Source: Gammaproteobacteria bacterium | GTDB taxonomy: Bacteria > Pseudomonadota > Gammaproteobacteria > Chromatiales > Chromatiaceae | DNA length: 8,281 bases | Direction: 5' to 3' | Assembly (NCBI GenBank): GCA_015231665.1 | Contig: JADGBD010000041.1 | Span: forward strand, 3,044 to 11,324 | Translations under genes and position numbers: made by a program | Part shown: piece after piece, positions 6,727-8,281 of the stretch | Layout: each line of letters opens with the position of its first letter | How positions within the stretch are numbered: the first letter of the stretch is position 1 | The notes under the pieces: model-generated | Seen by the model: only the letters and a program-made list of their open reading frames with translations | Database searches by the model: none | Told to the model about the DNA's origin: nothing

Positions 6727-7209
6727 TCAGCTCAGGTGATGGGCGCGAATGTGATCCAGCAGGCCGCGGGAGGCGGCATCCACCATGTCGAATACCTCCT
6801 CAAAGCCGCGCTGGCCGCCGTAGTAGGGGTCCGGCACCTCGCGCCGCCCCAGCTGCGGCGCGAATTCGAGAAACAGACGCAGACGCTCCTCCCGCCCCGG
6901 CGGACAGATCGCCTGCAGACCCTGATAGTTGTCCCGGTCCATCGCCAGCACATAGTCGAACTGCTCAAAATCACCCCGCTCCACCTGACGGGCGCGCAGA
7001 TCGCTCAGATCAAAACCGCGGGAACGCGCCGTCGCCTGCGCCCGCTGATCCGGAGCCGCGCCGATGTGATAACCGTGGGTACCGGCGGAGTCTATCTCGA
7101 TCTGCCGCTCCAACCCCTCCTGCCGCACAAGCTGGCGAAACACCCCATGGGCGGTGGGCGAGCGGCAGATATTCCCCATGCAAACAAAGAGCACTTTAAC
7201 TTTATTCAT
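6727..7209 (-). CDS. Low-molecular-weight protein tyrosine phosphatase
   Basis: This 160-residue cytoplasmic phosphatase hydrolyses phosphotyrosine through a cysteinyl-phosphate intermediate. The N-terminal P-loop CMGNICRSP gives the CX5R(S/T) signature, with nucleophile Cys10, Arg16 and Ser17. The general acid is Asp127 in VPDPYYGG near the C-terminus. [10 protein letters not shown] (41-50) and DYVLAMD (85-91) are further family landmarks. Length and start are normal for the family. It is the first gene of the minus-strand cluster, with a good candidate promoter upstream, and is followed by the hybrid kinase after 20 nt. Bacterial members often act on polysaccharide-export tyrosine kinases (Wzb type) or, in a related subfamily, reduce arsenate. 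No Wzc-like kinase or ars gene is nearby, so the substrate is open. The sequence fits the phosphatase group rather than arsenate reductase. Confidence 0.94.
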   Translation of the reverse strand: MNKVKVLFVCMGNICRSPTAHGVFRQLVRQEGLERQIEIDSAGTHGYHIGAAPDQRAQATARSRGFDLSDLRARQVERGDFEQFDYVLAMDRDNYQGLQAICPPGREERLRLFLEFAPQLGRREVPDPYYGGQRGFEEVFDMVDAASRGLLDHIRAHHLS

Positions 7210-7239
7210 GTTTTCAATCGGCTATTGAGATTGGATGAG

Positions 7240-7259
7240 ACCGGCGGATAACTGCCGGT
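7240..7259. promoter_or_regulatory. Inverted repeat at the predicted transcription start of the phosphatase-kinase operon (possible operator)
   Basis: ACCGGC and GCCGGT form a perfect 6-bp inverted repeat separated by 8 bp. It covers the predicted start site (about 7254) of the minus-strand promoter. It could be a repressor site or a hairpin at the mRNA 5' end. No regulator is identifiable. Confidence 0.35.
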
Positions 7260-7260
7260 G

Positions 7261-7289
7261 ATTCTAGCAACAGCCCAATCCAACGCCAA
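7261..7289 (-). promoter_or_regulatory. Candidate sigma-70 promoter of the phosphatase-hybrid kinase operon
   Basis: On the minus strand, TTGGCG (-35, 7284-7289) and TAGAAT (-10, 7261-7266) are separated by exactly 17 bp. A TGC directly before the -10 makes it an extended -10 promoter. The hexamers match consensus at 4 of 6 and 5 of 6 positions. Transcription would start near 7254, about 45 nt upstream of the phosphatase ATG. Confidence 0.55.
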
Positions 7290-7299
7290 ATCCAGGGAC

Positions 7300-7336
7300 T
7301 CGGGACTCGTGAGTTGCCACGGATGTTTCACAGTAA
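7300..7336 (-). repeat. 37-bp dispersed repeat, right copy (inverted partner at 1127-1163)
   Basis: Its reverse complement matches 1127-1163 at 35 of 37 positions, with the TTACTGTG end facing outward at both sites. It lies upstream of the phosphatase promoter. No flanking target-site duplication is visible. The rest of the gap to Uma2 (7337-7465) holds nothing I can identify. Confidence 0.8.
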
Positions 7337-7465
7337 AGCTCTAGGACAACCGCCCGAACCACCGGCGAGGTTAGAACCCAGAAAGGTTGCATGGGGCAAT
7401 ACTCGCCAGCCACTTGCCTTTTCAGCACTTTTCCTCAATGCTTGGACACACAGAGCCACTGGATT

Positions 7466-7470
7466 GGAGA
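7466..7470 (+). promoter_or_regulatory. Ribosome binding site deciding the Uma2 start
   Basis: GGAGA lies 5 nt before the ATG at 7476. The frame is open further upstream to an ATG at 7314, but that extension starts inside the 37-bp repeat, has no ribosome binding site and does not resemble the family. Confidence 0.7.
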
Positions 7471-7475
7471 GCAAG

Positions 7476-8069
7476 ATGACACTGCCCGCCCTCAAACCCG
7501 AACCGCGCTTCACCTATGCCGACTACTGCAGCTGGCCCGAAGGCGAGCGCTGGGAACTGATCGACGGCCAGGCCTGGAATATGTGCCCTGCCCCCAGCCG
7601 CCAGCACCAACAGATTGCAGGCGAGCTCTTCGTGCAGATCAAAACCGCCCTGCGTGGCAACCCCTGTCAGGTCTTTATCGCCCCCTTCGATGTGCGCTTG
7701 CCGGAACAGGGCGAGAGCGATGAACTGACCCAAACCGTGGTCCAGCCGGACCTTGCCATCTTCTGCAACCCCAGCCGCCTCGACGAAAAAGGCGGCCGCG
7801 GCGCCCCGGACTGGATCATCGAAGTCCTCTCCAGCAGCACCGCGGTCAAGGATCAGACCGTCAAGCGCGACCTCTACGCCCGCCACGGCGTCGCCGAATA
7901 CTGGCTGATCCACCCCACAGACCGGGTGCTAACCATCTACCGCCGCACCAACCAAGGCTTCGGCCCCGCCCAGATCCTCGCTGCAACGGGCCAGATCAGC
8001 GCCGAAAGCCTTGGCATCAGCATCGACTGGGATCAAGTGTTTGCTGAAGACATACTGGCGGCGCAATGA
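7476..8069 (+). CDS. Uma2 family protein (DUF820, PD-(D/E)XK nuclease fold)
   Basis: This 197-residue protein belongs to a large, often multicopy family with a restriction-endonuclease-like fold and no settled cellular role. The N-terminal region has the usual FTYADYCSWPEGERWELIDGQ pattern. The fold's active-site candidates are Asp92 (VVQPDLAIF), Glu116 (DWIIEVLS) and Lys130 (VKRDLYARHGVAEYW), followed by the typical YWLIHP strand. All are present, so it does not look degenerate. It has the same GC-rich codon use as the signalling genes. The stop overlaps an ATG (ATGA at 8066-8069) that opens a 14-codon frame. The family is common in cyanobacteria and scattered in proteobacteria, often with signs of mobility. 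The family call is firm, but nuclease activity is only inferred. Confidence 0.92.
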   Translation: MTLPALKPEPRFTYADYCSWPEGERWELIDGQAWNMCPAPSRQHQQIAGELFVQIKTALRGNPCQVFIAPFDVRLPEQGESDELTQTVVQPDLAIFCNPSRLDEKGGRGAPDWIIEVLSSSTAVKDQTVKRDLYARHGVAEYWLIHPTDRVLTIYRRTNQGFGPAQILAATGQISAESLGISIDWDQVFAEDILAAQ

Positions 8070-8108
8070 ACTCACAACAAAAGGCGATCACTGCCGCGCT
8101 GGCCTCAT

Positions 8109-8114
8109 GAGGAG
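8109..8114 (+). promoter_or_regulatory. Ribosome binding site of the antitoxin-like gene
   Basis: GAGGAG lies 5 nt before the ATG at 8120, a near-consensus Shine-Dalgarno at ideal spacing. It is the main support for translation of the small gene. Confidence 0.7.
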
Positions 8115-8119
8115 CAACA

Positions 8120-8242
8120 ATGTACGCAATTGAATTTGAAGCCGACTTGCAAAACGGCATCCTAAAAATACCAGAAGATTACAAGCCAATTGAAAATCAA
8201 CATGTACGCGTTGTTATTTTACTAGACCAGCGTGACGATTGA
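8120..8242 (+). CDS. Small antitoxin-like protein, possibly truncated by an in-frame stop
   Basis: The 40 codons begin MYAIEFEADLQNGILKIPED and continue to a VRVVILLDQ strand. This resembles, from memory, the N-terminal half of small antitoxin-like proteins that often precede a PIN or RelE-type toxin and usually run to 65-85 residues. The start is well supported by GAGGAG at 8109-8114. After the TGA at 8240-8242 the same frame stays open for 13 codons to the window edge (EVRSLSDHTATLI), which resembles the usual acidic or helical tail of such proteins. The TGA may therefore be a nonsense mutation. The DNA is markedly AT-richer than Uma2, suggesting separate acquisition. No toxin gene is visible before the window ends. 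The family call is tentative. Confidence 0.6.
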   Translation: MYAIEFEADLQNGILKIPEDYKPIENQHVRVVILLDQRDD

Positions 8243-8281
8243 GAAGTTCGCTCGCTATCAGATCATACGGCAACATTAATT

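Noticed and set aside
1127..7336. Composite transposon reading of the inverted 37-bp repeats
   Set aside because: There is no transposase, integrase or target-site duplication in or beside the bracketed block, so only the repeat itself is reported, not a mobile element.
7314..7475. N-terminal extension of Uma2 from the ATG at 7314
   Set aside because: It begins inside the 37-bp repeat, lacks a ribosome binding site, and its residues do not resemble the family. The ATG at 7476 has GGAGA at ideal spacing.

Overview
The window is GC-rich, compactly coded DNA. A YrbG-type exchanger, a SemiSWEET, a BarA-like hybrid kinase and c-di-GMP signalling together suggest a gammaproteobacterium, possibly a purple-sulfur-type (Chromatiales) lineage. 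That placement is an inference from gene style; there is no rRNA or other marker gene here.

Left edge (1-1111). A calcium/sodium antiporter of the YrbG family runs leftward off the window edge, so its last part is missing. Divergent from it is a complete 89-residue SemiSWEET (PQ-loop) sugar transporter.

Centre (1127-7336). A run of minus-strand signalling genes reads, in transcription order: low-molecular-weight protein tyrosine phosphatase, 1140-residue membrane hybrid histidine kinase (periplasmic dCache-like sensor, HisKA, HATPase, two receiver domains, HPt), single-domain response regulator, a short coding-looking frame that has lost its start (apparently a +1 frameshift), and a c-di-GMP phosphodiesterase with a blue-light BLUF domain at its C-terminus. 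The phosphatase and kinase are 20 bp apart and probably co-transcribed from an extended -10 promoter near 7261-7289. The regulator is separated from the kinase by about 210 bp of short intergenic repeats, one of which supplies the kinase's last codons and stop. The EAL-BLUF gene appears to have its own promoter. The run is bracketed by two copies of a 37-bp sequence in inverted orientation (1127-1163 and 7300-7336, 35 of 37 matching).

Right edge (7476-8281). A Uma2-family (DUF820, PD-(D/E)XK fold) protein is followed by an abruptly AT-rich stretch carrying a 40-codon antitoxin-like gene with a strong ribosome binding site. Its frame seems to continue past a TGA, so it may be truncated by a nonsense mutation.

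Functionally, the core is a signal-transduction cluster. A periplasmic cue sensed by the hybrid kinase could pass through its HPt domain to the small regulator, while blue light would tune c-di-GMP breakdown through EAL-BLUF. Physical links between these proteins are inferred only from gene order.
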